A stretch of DNA of 6,064 nt from Actinomycetota bacterium (lineage in GTDB: Bacteria > Actinomycetota > Actinomycetes > Actinomycetales > Angustibacteraceae). A model generated the notes under the pieces. It was not told where the DNA came from and searched no databases. It saw only the letters and a program-made list of their open reading frames with translations. Below, in pieces: positions 1 through 5,861 of this stretch. Numbering within the stretch: the stretch's first letter is position 1; each line of letters begins with the position of its first letter. Position numbers and translations under genes: made by a program. The stretch covers positions 1 to 6,064 of the forward strand of contig JACMOY010000115.1 of NCBI GenBank assembly GCA_014377795.1, given 5' to 3'.

Positions 1-720
1 CGCCCCGGGGCCGGCCCGGGCCCGCGGGGGGGGGCGCCCCCCGCGGAGGGGGCGGCGCCCCTCGTCGGCGCCGAGCACCCGGGGGTCCAGGTGGTCGAGC
101 TGCCCGTGGCGGGGGACGCCGCCGAGTTGTTGCCGGCCAACGCGAAGGACGCCGACCTGTTGGTCGTCGGCACCCGCGGCCACGTCGGCGTGGTGGGAGC
201 GGTCCTCGGCAGCGTCAGCCGACGCTGCCTGCGCGAGGCGGCGGTCCCCGTGGTGCTGCTGGGGCCGGACGCGCCCGACCTGCGTGAGGTGCGGGTCGTC
301 GTCACCAGGTGGCACGGCGAGACCGGCGGGGCGGCGCAGGAGTGGGGGGTGCGTCGTGCGGTCGCACGGCACCTGCCGCTGCACCTGCTGGACAGCTGGC
401 ACATGCAGCCGGGCGCGCCCGAGCTGAGCGTCGAGCGTCGGCGCGCGCTCCAGCTGACCGCGGCGCAGGACGCCCACGAGCGGGCCCTGGCCGACCTGCG
501 GGTCGCGGTCGGTGGCCGGGTGGAGGTCACCGGTGACCTGGTCGAGGGCCGCGGCATCGACGTCGAGTACGCCCGAACCCACCGCGGCGACCTGCTGGTG
601 GTCGACTGGGACGACGAGGACCACCGGCCCTCGGTGCGGCACTCGCGGTGCCCGATCGTCGCCGTGCCGCCGCCGTCGGGTCAGTCCGCGCCGCGGGTCG
701 GCGAGCGCGTCCTCAGCTGA
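1..720 (+). CDS. Universal stress protein, tandem-domain, 5' end cut by window edge
   Basis: The frame is open from base 1 to the TGA at 718-720, giving 239 visible residues; the true start lies outside the window. Codons 50-90 carry the end of a first UspA domain: strand ADLLVVGTRG, then the nucleotide-binding signature G-x2-G-x9-G-S (GTRG ... LGS), then AVPVVLL. A second, degenerate Usp-like domain follows at about codons 97-224. It has the strand pattern (VRVVV, LHLLDSWH, GDLLVVDW, CPIVAVPP) but no G-x2-G-x9-G-S loop; an acidic DWDDED stretch leads almost directly to the last strand. The GTG at 91 is an internal Val codon, not the start. USPs are cytoplasmic proteins that often bind ATP and act in stress survival or dormancy. 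Roughly the first 15 codons are very G/C-rich and give a Gly/Pro-rich peptide unlike a Usp helix, so sequence quality there is doubtful. The gene converges on the ATPase gene and overlaps it by 8 bp. Confidence 0.88.
   Translation, partial: RPGAGPGPRGGAPPAEGAAPLVGAEHPGVQVVELPVAGDAAELLPANAKDADLLVVGTRGHVGVVGAVLGSVSRRCLREAAVPVVLLGPDAPDLREVRVVVTRWHGETGGAAQEWGVRRAVARHLPLHLLDSWHMQPGAPELSVERRRALQLTAAQDAHERALADLRVAVGGRVEVTGDLVEGRGIDVEYARTHRGDLLVVDWDDEDHRPSVRHSRCPIVAVPPPSGQSAPRVGERVLS
22..46. repeat. Perfect G/C-only inverted repeat near the window edge
   Basis: The arms CCGCGGGGGG (22-31) and CCCCCCGCGG (37-46) are exact reverse complements around a 5-base loop. The structure sits inside the open frame of the truncated USP gene, where it encodes only Gly, Pro, Ala and Arg residues. 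It may be chance, a stable mRNA hairpin or a base-calling problem in a homopolymer-rich stretch. Confidence 0.5.
713..720. other. 8-bp palindrome carrying both convergent stop codons
   Basis: TCAGCTGA is its own reverse complement. The plus-strand USP gene ends with its TGA at 718-720, and the minus-strand ATPase gene ends with its TGA at 715-713. The two coding regions therefore overlap tail to tail by exactly 8 bp, and no intergenic terminator hairpin can separate them. Confidence 0.9.
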
Positions 721-3202
721 CCCGCACCGCGCGGGTGACCAGCGCGGCCAGCACGCCCCCGGCGGTGGCGGCGACGTACGTCGGCCAGCCGGGTCCCATG
801 GTCGTGAGCAGCGCTTGCAGGGCCGGCAGCTCGACCGCCCGCACCCGCAGCGCCGCGCACGCGGCGACCGACAGCGGCAGCGCCGGGTTGCGGGGCCCGA
901 CGTGCCCCTGGCGCAGCCGCCACGGCCCGGGCCGGCGCGCGCGGGCGCCCAGAGCCACGCCGAGCATCGCTGCGCCCAGCCCCACCATCAGCGCCGACCG
1001 CTCGGCCTGCGGGACGCCCGTTCGGGCGGTGAGGAACGCCGTGGCCGTGAGGAGCAGGGTGAGGATCACCACCCGCCACCACAGCCCGCCGCCGAGGACG
1101 CCCTCGTGCGGGCTGCGCGGTGGCCGGGTCATCGCGTCGAGCTCGACCGGCTCGGCGCCCAGCGCCGTCCCGGTGAGCGAGTGGGTCAGGAGGTTGATCC
1201 ACAGGATCTGAGCCGGCAGCAGGGGCAGCGCCATGCCCAGGCCCGGCCCGAGCAGCATGATCAGCACCTCGGCCGCCCCGCCGGACAGCCCGTAGAGCAG
1301 GAAGCGGCGGATGTTGGTGTAGACCCGCCGACCCTCCTCGATCGCGGCCACGACGGTCTGCAGCTCGTCGTCGGCGATGACCAGGTCGGCGGCCTGGCGG
1401 GCCACCTCGGTGCCCTGGCCGCCGAGGGCGACCCCGATCGCCGCCCGGCGCAGCGCCGGCGCGTCGTTGACACCGTCGCCGATCATCGCGACGACGTGCC
1501 CCTGCTCCTGCCAGCTCCGGACCGCCTCGAGCTTGTCGCGCGGGGTGGCCCGGGCGATGACGTCGACGTCCAGCCCGGGGGCGTCGTGCAGGGGTCGGTT
1601 CGCCAGGTCGAGCACCCGGGCCGGACCGTCGGTGACCCCGACCTGCTGGGCGATCGAGGCTGCCGTCAGGACGTTGTCGCCGGTGACCAGCACCACCCGC
1701 ACGCCGGCGCGGCGGCACCGCTGGATGGCGGCGGCGGCCGAGGAGCGCGGCGGGTCCTGCAGGGCCACCAGGCCCAGCAGGTCCAGCCCGGTGTCGACGT
1801 CCGCCGGGACGCCGGGGCCAGGCGTCGACCGCTGGGCGACGGCGAGCACCCGCAGACCCTCGCGGGAGAGGCCTTCACTGCGGCTCACGGCGGCGGCCAG
1901 GGTGGCGTCGCTGACGCGGAGCACCCCCGCGGTCAGCACGTGGTCGGGGGCGCCTTTGACGACGACCAGGTGTCCGCCGTCGACGCGGTGCACCGTCGTC
2001 ATCCGCTTGCGGACGCTGTCGAAGGGCACCTCGGCGACCCGGACCGGCTCGGCCACGGCGTCACCACCCGCGTCGCGCGTCGCGACCAGCAGCGCGATCT
2101 CGGTCGGGTCACCGGCGTGCTGGCCGTCCTCACCCAGCCGCGCGTCGTTGCACAGCCGGACGGCGGTGCGCAGCTGCTCCTCGGTCGCGCCGGGGGCGGT
2201 CCACCACTGGGTCACCTGCATCTGCGCGCGAGTGAGGGTGCCGGTCTTGTCGGTGGCGAGCAGGGTCACCGAGCCGAGCGTCTCGGCGGCCGCCAGGTCG
2301 CGCACCACCGCGTGCCGGCCGGCCATCCGGCGCGCTGCCAGCGACAGGGTGATCGTGACGACGGCGGGCAGCGACTCGGGCACCGCCGCCACCGCGAGGC
2401 TGACCGCCGTCAGCACCATCAGCTCGAGGTCCTGGCCGCGCCACCAGCCCAGCAGCAGCACCAGGCTGCACGCGACGACGGCGACGGCGGCGATCAGCAG
2501 CGAGAGCCGGGCCATCCGGCGCTGCAGCGGCGTCCGCTGGGCGGGGCCCTGCAGGAGTCCGGCCACCTGGCCCAGCGTGCTGCGCGCCCCCGTCGCGACC
2601 ACGCGCACGATGCCGTGCCCGTGGACCACCGCCGTGCCCGCCAGCACCGTCGCGTCGGCGCCCGGCGTCCCGCCCCCGCCCGCAGCCGTCGCGCCGGCTG
2701 CCGTCTTGTCCACCGCCACCGACTCGCCGGTAACGGTCGACTCGTCGACGAGCAGGGCCACCGCGCGAAGGACGACGGCGTCCGCGGGCACCAGGTCACC
2801 CTCGTCGAGCAGCACGACGTCACCGGGCACCAGCGCCGCGGCGGCCAGCGCCTGCTCGACGCCGTCCCGCAGCACCCGGCAGGTCGGGGACTGCAGGGTG
2901 CGCAGGGCCCGGACGGCGTCGTCGGCGTGGCCGTTCTGGCGCACGGTGACGACGGTGTTGATCACCACCACCAGGGCGATCACCGCGGTGTCGGGGCGGT
3001 CCCCGGTGGCCAGGGTGAGGACCCCGGCCACGAGCAGCACGAGCACCAGGGGGTCGGTCAGGGCCGTTGCCACGAGGCGCGGCAGCGACCGCACCGCGGG
3101 TTCGGGCAGCGTGTTGGGCCCCACCTCGGCCAGCAGGCGGGCCGCCTCGTGACCGGTCAGCCCCGCGGAGTCGGCCTCGGTCGACAGCGGGGACGCCCTC
3201 AC
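713..3202 (-). CDS. P-type cation-translocating ATPase (P2/Ca2+-ATPase-like)
   Basis: An 829-residue integral membrane pump that should couple ATP hydrolysis to cation transport. In order: N-terminal cation-ATPase domain (about 15-40), M1-M2 (43-89), actuator domain with VTGE (157-160), M3 (233-254), M4 with PESLP (275-279), phosphorylation motif DKTGT (Asp318), N-domain motifs GDPTE (364-368), FDSVRKRM (394-401) and KGAP (416-419), then DPPR (483-486), TGDN (507-510), hinge [12 protein letters not shown] (573-584), and M5-M10 (632-826). The length is near the low end for P2 pumps. There is no N-terminal heavy-metal (CxxC) domain and no CPx motif, which argues against a P1B metal pump. Compared with SERCA, M4 Glu276, M5 Glu645 and M6 Asn670/Thr673 are kept, but M5 Asn768 is Gly642 and M6 Asp800 is His674, so the ion is uncertain. 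The GTG start overlaps the stop of the upstream USP gene (GTGA) and has no strong Shine-Dalgarno sequence, which suggests translational coupling. The family pairing recalls Rv1996/ctpF of M. tuberculosis. Confidence 0.95.
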   Translation of the reverse strand: MRASPLSTEADSAGLTGHEAARLLAEVGPNTLPEPAVRSLPRLVATALTDPLVLVLLVAGVLTLATGDRPDTAVIALVVVINTVVTVRQNGHADDAVRALRTLQSPTCRVLRDGVEQALAAAALVPGDVVLLDEGDLVPADAVVLRAVALLVDESTVTGESVAVDKTAAGATAAGGGGTPGADATVLAGTAVVHGHGIVRVVATGARSTLGQVAGLLQGPAQRTPLQRRMARLSLLIAAVAVVACSLVLLLGWWRGQDLELMVLTAVSLAVAAVPESLPAVVTITLSLAARRMAGRHAVVRDLAAAETLGSVTLLATDKTGTLTRAQMQVTQWWTAPGATEEQLRTAVRLCNDARLGEDGQHAGDPTEIALLVATRDAGGDAVAEPVRVAEVPFDSVRKRMTTVHRVDGGHLVVVKGAPDHVLTAGVLRVSDATLAAAVSRSEGLSREGLRVLAVAQRSTPGPGVPADVDTGLDLLGLVALQDPPRSSAAAAIQRCRRAGVRVVLVTGDNVLTAASIAQQVGVTDGPARVLDLANRPLHDAPGLDVDVIARATPRDKLEAVRSWQEQGHVVAMIGDGVNDAPALRRAAIGVALGGQGTEVARQAADLVIADDELQTVVAAIEEGRRVYTNIRRFLLYGLSGGAAEVLIMLLGPGLGMALPLLPAQILWINLLTHSLTGTALGAEPVELDAMTRPPRSPHEGVLGGGLWWRVVILTLLLTATAFLTARTGVPQAERSALMVGLGAAMLGVALGARARRPGPWRLRQGHVGPRNPALPLSVAACAALRVRAVELPALQALLTTMGPGWPTYVAATAGGVLAALVTRAVRVS

Positions 3203-3657
3203 GACCGGGGCGCCGCGTGCGCGCCGGGCACGTGGGCCGGGAGCACCACCACGGGGCAGGGGGCGCGGTGGATGCAGCCCTGTGCCACCGACCCCACCAT
3301 GGCCTCACGCAGCCGGCCGTGGCCGCGGCTGCCGACGACGAGCAGGACGGCGTGCCGCGCCTCGCTGACCAGGACGTCCGCCGCATCGCCGTGCAGCACC
3401 AGCGCGGACTCGATCACCGGGTCGTGGGTGACCCCCCACCGGGCCAGCTGCTCGGTCTGTTCGGACTCGGCGTGCCGGCGAGCGTCGGCCGACACGGTCG
3501 TCTCGGCCAGCGCCCCGACGTCCGGTGCGTGACCGGAGGCGCTGACGACGCGCAGCAGGGCGTCGTGACGGCGCGCGTAGGCCAGGGCCCAGCGCAGGGC
3601 GTGGTCGCTGCCGGTCGACCCGTCGAGGCCGACGACGACCAGGTCCGGGGTGCTCAT
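3199..3657 (-). CDS. Universal stress protein, single domain
   Basis: A 152-residue protein that is one complete UspA domain of standard length. It starts MSTPDLVVVGLDGS, with the conserved Asp12 after strand 1, and has the ATP-binding signature G-x2-G-x9-G-S at 109-123 (GSRG ... VGS), followed by the final strand CPVVVLP. An intact loop suggests that it binds ATP, as known for this class of USPs. The frame runs much further upstream, but the upstream part is a low-complexity Arg/Gly/Pro-rich shadow of the next gene. The ATG at 3657 is chosen because it fits the domain boundary and overlaps the preceding USP stop as ATGA. Its own stop overlaps the GTG of the ATPase gene. It has no clear Shine-Dalgarno sequence, so coupled translation is likely. 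The cellular role is inferred to be cytoplasmic stress or dormancy response. Confidence 0.93.
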   Translation of the reverse strand: MSTPDLVVVGLDGSTGSDHALRWALAYARRHDALLRVVSASGHAPDVGALAETTVSADARRHAESEQTEQLARWGVTHDPVIESALVLHGDAADVLVSEARHAVLLVVGSRGHGRLREAMVGSVAQGCIHRAPCPVVVLPAHVPGAHAAPRS

Positions 3658-4658
3658 GTCGACCGGACGGCGGACGCCGGGTCCACCGACCCCGAGCGCG
3701 CCAGCTGGCCCTGCCGGACGACGACGACCGGGGTGTTGCTGTGGGTCATCACGTGCCGGCTCACCGAGCCGAGCAGCAGGCTGGTGAACCCGCCGCGCCC
3801 CCGACTGCCCATCACGAGCACGTCCGCGTCGCGGGCGGCCAACACCAGGGCCGGGCCCGGCTGGGTGTGGGCACTCAGCCGCTGGACCGGCACCTGCGGG
3901 TACCGCTCGCACCACGGGCGCACCAGCTCGTCGACGACGAACGCCCGCTCGTCCGCGACCTGCTGCCAGGTCGGGACGTCGGCCATCGTCAGGAGTGCCA
4001 CATCGACCCACCACGCGTGGACGATGGTCAGCCCGGTTCCGCGGGCGGCGGCGCGGGCGAAGGCGAACCCGGTCGCGTCGTCGCACTCGGGTGAGTCGTC
4101 CAGCCCCAGGACGACGTTGCCGGCCGGGACGTCCGGCGCCGCGCTCGCATCCGCGTCGGGGTCGTCGTCGGCGCCCGCCGGGGTGGCACCGACCGGGTTG
4201 GGGACGACGGCCACGGGGCACTGCGAGTGCGCCGCGACGGCGACCGCGACCGAGCCGAAGGGGGCGCTCCACCGGTGGTGGGGGCGCCGTCCGAGCACGA
4301 GCAGGGCGGCCGACGTGGACGCGGTCACCAGGGCGGCGGCCGGCGAGGCGTCGACCAGCAGGGTGCGCACGTCCAGCCCCGGCTGGTGGGCGCTCACCCG
4401 CGCGACACCCTGCGCGAGCGTCGCCTCTGCCTGGCTGCGCAGCTCGCGGTGCATCTGCTCGATCTCGGCCGTGGGCAGCGGGTAGCCGTACCCCCACGAG
4501 TACGCCGCGCCGGTCACGTAGGTGTGCACCACCGTCAGGGGGACGCCACGCCCCGCAGCCTCGGTCGCGGCCCAGGTGAGGGCGGTGTCGCTGACGGGTC
4601 CCTCGTAGCCGACGGCGACGTGGCTCCGGGCCCCCGGGTCGTCCTGGTTGCTGGTCAT
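3654..4658 (-). CDS. Universal stress protein, tandem two-domain
   Basis: A 334-residue protein with two UspA domains (about 13-154 and 180-315) joined by an acidic, Ala-rich linker (about 156-178). The C-terminal domain looks competent for ATP binding: VVLGLDDSP at the start, G-x2-G-x9-G-S at 284-298 (GSRG ... LGS), then NTPVVVV. The N-terminal domain is degenerate: YEGP (18-21) replaces the usual VDGS and GRRP (123-126) replaces GxxG, though FGS (134-136) and QCPVAVVP remain. One active and one degenerate half suggests an asymmetric sensor, by inference. Two-domain USPs of this size are common in actinobacteria and include DosR-regulon members in mycobacteria. The ATG at 4658 is chosen over upstream in-frame codons because GAGGAAGGG lies 6 bases before it and the domain starts soon after. 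The gene follows the dehydrogenase by 40 bp and overlaps the next USP as ATGA. Confidence 0.94.
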   Translation of the reverse strand: MTSNQDDPGARSHVAVGYEGPVSDTALTWAATEAAGRGVPLTVVHTYVTGAAYSWGYGYPLPTAEIEQMHRELRSQAEATLAQGVARVSAHQPGLDVRTLLVDASPAAALVTASTSAALLVLGRRPHHRWSAPFGSVAVAVAAHSQCPVAVVPNPVGATPAGADDDPDADASAAPDVPAGNVVLGLDDSPECDDATGFAFARAAARGTGLTIVHAWWVDVALLTMADVPTWQQVADERAFVVDELVRPWCERYPQVPVQRLSAHTQPGPALVLAARDADVLVMGSRGRGGFTSLLLGSVSRHVMTHSNTPVVVVRQGQLARSGSVDPASAVRST

Positions 4659-4675
4659 GGTGTGCCCTTCCTCAT
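4655..4675 (-). CDS. Putative hexapeptide upstream ORF (MRKGTP) before the tandem USP
   Basis: On the minus strand a perfect AGGAGG is followed by a 6-base spacer (CACACC), then ATG and six codons giving MRKGTP, then TGA. That TGA overlaps the ATG of the tandem USP gene as ATGA. The ribosome-binding site is the strongest in the window. It could be a translated leader that feeds ribosomes into the USP start, or simply the by-product of a repeated start region. No known leader peptide is recognised. Confidence 0.4.
   Translation of the reverse strand: MRKGTP
4665..4673 (-). promoter_or_regulatory. Ribosome binding site of the tandem USP
   Basis: The minus strand reads GAGGAAGGG followed by the spacer CACACC and the ATG at 4658. 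This site fixes the USP start. It lies inside the upstream ORF, so a ribosome translating that ORF would cover it. Confidence 0.7.
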
Positions 4676-4681
4676 GGTGTG

Positions 4682-4687
4682 CCTCCT
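4682..4687 (-). promoter_or_regulatory. Perfect Shine-Dalgarno AGGAGG for the upstream ORF
   Basis: CCTCCT on the plus strand reads AGGAGG on the minus strand. It lies 6 bases before the ATG at 4675 and 23 bases before the USP ATG, too far to serve the latter directly. Confidence 0.65.
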
Positions 4688-4698
4688 GGGGCGGCCGG

Positions 4699-5739
4699 TC
4701 ACGGGACGAGCACGATACGGCCATCGACCTTGCCGGCCTCGAGATCACGCATCGCGTGCTCGGCACCGGCCAGGTCGACCTCGTGGACCCGGGTGGTCAG
4801 CCGTCCGCGCTGGGCCAGCGCCACGACCTCGGCCAGCTCGGTGCGGCTGCCCCAGAAGCTCGACCCGACCACCACCTCGGCCGCGGGTGAGAGGAAGCCG
4901 GTCGCCAACGAGCCGCCGCCCAGGCCGACGATGACGACCTGGGCGCGCGGTGCGGCCAGGGCGCCGGCGAGCGCGAGCGGCGCGGCCGATCCGACCAGGT
5001 CGATGACCGCGGCGGCACTGGTGGCCAGGCCGGCGTCCTCGACCTGCTCGGGGCTGATCGCGAGGTCCGCGCCGAGCGCGGTGGCCACGGCGCAGCGGTC
5101 GGCGTCCGGCTCGACGACCACCAGCCGCGCGCTGCACAGCTCGCGCAGCAGCTGCACGGCGTACTGGCCCAACCCGCCCGCACCGATCACCACGACCGTG
5201 GTGCCCGGCACCAGGTTCGCCAGCACCTTCTTGACCGCGCGGTACGGCGTCAGCGCGGCGTCGGTGAGGGGCGCGCTGGTGATCGGGTCGAGGTCGCCCA
5301 GCGGGACGAGGTGGCGCACAGCGGGGACCAGCACGTACTCGGCGAACCCGCCGGGGCGGCCGATGCCCACCCAGGACGTCACCGAGCACAGCTGCTCCTC
5401 ACCCGACACGCACACCCGGCAGGCCCCGCACCCCCAGCCGCCGAAGACGGCCACCGGGGTGCCGTGCTCGAGCGGCCCGGTCGCGGTCGGCGCCCCCGCC
5501 GACCCGCCGCCGACCGGTCCGTACGCCTCGACGTAGCCGCAGATCTCGTGGCCGAGGACCCAGGGCAGCGAGGGCAGCAGCTGCAGCTCGCCGGTGGACA
5601 GGTGCAGGTCGGAGTGGCACAGGCCCGTTCCCGCCACCCGGACGAGCACCTGGCCCGGGCCGGGTTCGGGAACGGGCAGGTCACGAATCTCCAGCGCCGA
5701 GGCGTAGCCCGGCAGGACGGCGGCACGCACGATGGTCAT
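4699..5739 (-). CDS. Zinc-dependent alcohol dehydrogenase, ADH-A-like (medium-chain)
   Basis: A 346-residue medium-chain dehydrogenase expected to interconvert alcohols and aldehydes or ketones with NAD(H) in the cytoplasm. Catalytic zinc ligands are Cys41 (GLCHSD), His64 with Glu65 (GHE) and Asp160 in LTDAALTPY; Asp as third ligand matches the secondary-alcohol dehydrogenase ADH-A of Rhodococcus ruber. The structural zinc site is Cys104, 107, 110 and 118 (C-x2-C-x2-C-x7-C). The Rossmann motif GAGGLG (186-191) is followed by acidic Glu210 after the second strand, which favours NAD+ over NADP+. The C-terminal part (SRTELAEVVALAQRGRL) also recalls ADH-A. A Gly/Ala/Pro-rich loop at about 76-92 looks longer than in ADH-A. 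It is the first gene of the presumed minus-strand operon, 40 bp ahead of the tandem USP with no terminator hairpin between them. The start may be this ATG or the GTG at 5730, which has the better-spaced ribosome-binding site. The physiological substrate cannot be read from the sequence. Confidence 0.94.
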   Translation of the reverse strand: MTIVRAAVLPGYASALEIRDLPVPEPGPGQVLVRVAGTGLCHSDLHLSTGELQLLPSLPWVLGHEICGYVEAYGPVGGGSAGAPTATGPLEHGTPVAVFGGWGCGACRVCVSGEEQLCSVTSWVGIGRPGGFAEYVLVPAVRHLVPLGDLDPITSAPLTDAALTPYRAVKKVLANLVPGTTVVVIGAGGLGQYAVQLLRELCSARLVVVEPDADRCAVATALGADLAISPEQVEDAGLATSAAAVIDLVGSAAPLALAGALAAPRAQVVIVGLGGGSLATGFLSPAAEVVVGSSFWGSRTELAEVVALAQRGRLTTRVHEVDLAGAEHAMRDLEAGKVDGRIVLVP

Positions 5740-5744
5740 CTCCC
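5740..5744 (-). promoter_or_regulatory. GGGAG ribosome-binding site candidate that bears on the dehydrogenase start
   Basis: GGGAG directly abuts the ATG at 5739, which is too close for a normal Shine-Dalgarno sequence. It lies 9 bases before the in-frame GTG at 5730-5728, an acceptable distance. Either translation starts at GTG, giving a protein three residues shorter (343 aa), or the ATG is used with weak or leaderless initiation. Confidence 0.4.
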
Positions 5745-5787
5745 GGTCGTCGAGCGGTGGGGCCGGTCGGCTCCTGTGCCCAGGGTT

Positions 5788-5806
5788 CGCCGGTGCGGCG
5801 CCGGCG
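5788..5806. repeat. Short GC-rich inverted repeat in the divergent region
   Basis: CGCCGG (5788-5793) and CCGGCG (5801-5806) can pair around a 7-base loop. It lies between the DosR-like box and the dehydrogenase start, so it could fold in the 5' leader. A 6-bp G/C stem is common by chance at this base composition. Confidence 0.25.
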
Positions 5807-5810
5807 GGTA

Positions 5811-5824
5811 GGGCACTTGGTCCC
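5811..5824. promoter_or_regulatory. DosR/DevR-like binding box
   Basis: The minus strand reads GGGACCAAGTGCCC, an imperfect palindrome flanked by TC and TA. Against the mycobacterial DosR consensus TTSGGGACTWWAGTCCCSAA it keeps the GGGAC half and the CCC of the other half, about 13 of 20 positions by eye. It is centred about 80 bp upstream of the dehydrogenase ATG and about 45 bp upstream of the kinase-like GTG, suitable for activating either. The downstream genes (USPs, P2-type ATPase, dehydrogenase) are of the kinds DosR-type regulators control, which adds contextual support. Binding is inferred. Confidence 0.5.
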
Positions 5825-5861
5825 GACCACGGGCCGCGCGGGCGAGGGCGAGAATGGGGCG

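Larger units (their letters stand above)
4655..4683 (-). repeat. Direct repeat of the translation start region, 17-bp offset
   Basis: The 12-mer GGCACACCATGA (minus strand) occurs at 4683-4672 and again at 4666-4655. Each copy is preceded by a purine-rich ribosome-binding site and contains an ATG. The 17-bp offset is not a multiple of three, so the two ATGs are in different frames. Confidence 0.85.
713..5739 (-). other. Predicted four-gene stress operon (dehydrogenase, USP, USP, ATPase)
   Basis: All four genes read on the minus strand with gaps of 40, -4 and -4 bp. No terminator-like hairpin is seen between them, and only the first two genes have space for their own translation signals. The promoter is expected upstream of 5739, next to the DosR-like box. 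The gene set suggests a response to hypoxia or energy limitation, by analogy with the DosR regulon (for example Rv1996 with ctpF). Confidence 0.75.
5740..5861. promoter_or_regulatory. Divergent intergenic region between the dehydrogenase operon and the kinase-like gene
   Basis: These 122 bases separate two divergent starts and must hold the promoter of the minus-strand operon and probably that of the plus-strand gene. No convincing -35/-10 pair could be read on either strand. A possible -10-like GAGAAT at 5850-5855 lies 6 bases before the plus-strand GTG and would imply a near-leaderless transcript. The clearest element is the DosR-like palindrome at 5811-5824. Confidence 0.6.

Noticed and set aside
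1377..3152. Plus-strand 591-codon frame rich in Ser, Thr, Arg and Ala
   Set aside because: It is another antisense shadow of the ATPase gene with no domain pattern.
512..3532. Plus-strand open frame of 1006 codons opposite the ATPase and USP genes
   Set aside because: It is antisense to genes with unmistakable motifs. The peptide is low-complexity, rich in Arg, Gly, Gln, Asp and His with no recognisable domain, as expected for a shadow frame in very GC-rich DNA.
3199..4497. Minus-strand 432-codon frame as a long fusion ending in a USP
   Set aside because: Only the last 152 residues (from 3657) form a Usp domain. The upstream part is a frame-shifted shadow of the tandem USP gene, and the ATGA overlap supports the short gene.
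4676..4698. Terminator between the dehydrogenase and the tandem USP
   Set aside because: No stable hairpin with a following T-run is seen in the 40-bp gap, which instead holds ribosome-binding sites.
4659..4766. N-terminal extension of the tandem USP to an upstream start at 4766
   Set aside because: The extension would run into the dehydrogenase gene and has no Usp similarity, while the ATG at 4658 has a well-placed ribosome-binding site.
4699..5536. Plus-strand frames opposite the dehydrogenase gene (for example 4679-5536, 5311-5811)
   Set aside because: They are low-complexity antisense shadows; the minus-strand dehydrogenase has all zinc and Rossmann motifs.
5817..5855. Sigma-70-type promoter made of TTGGTC (5817-5822) and GAGAAT (5850-5855)
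   Set aside because: The spacing of 27 bases is far from the usual 16-19, and TTGGTC lies inside the DosR-like palindrome.
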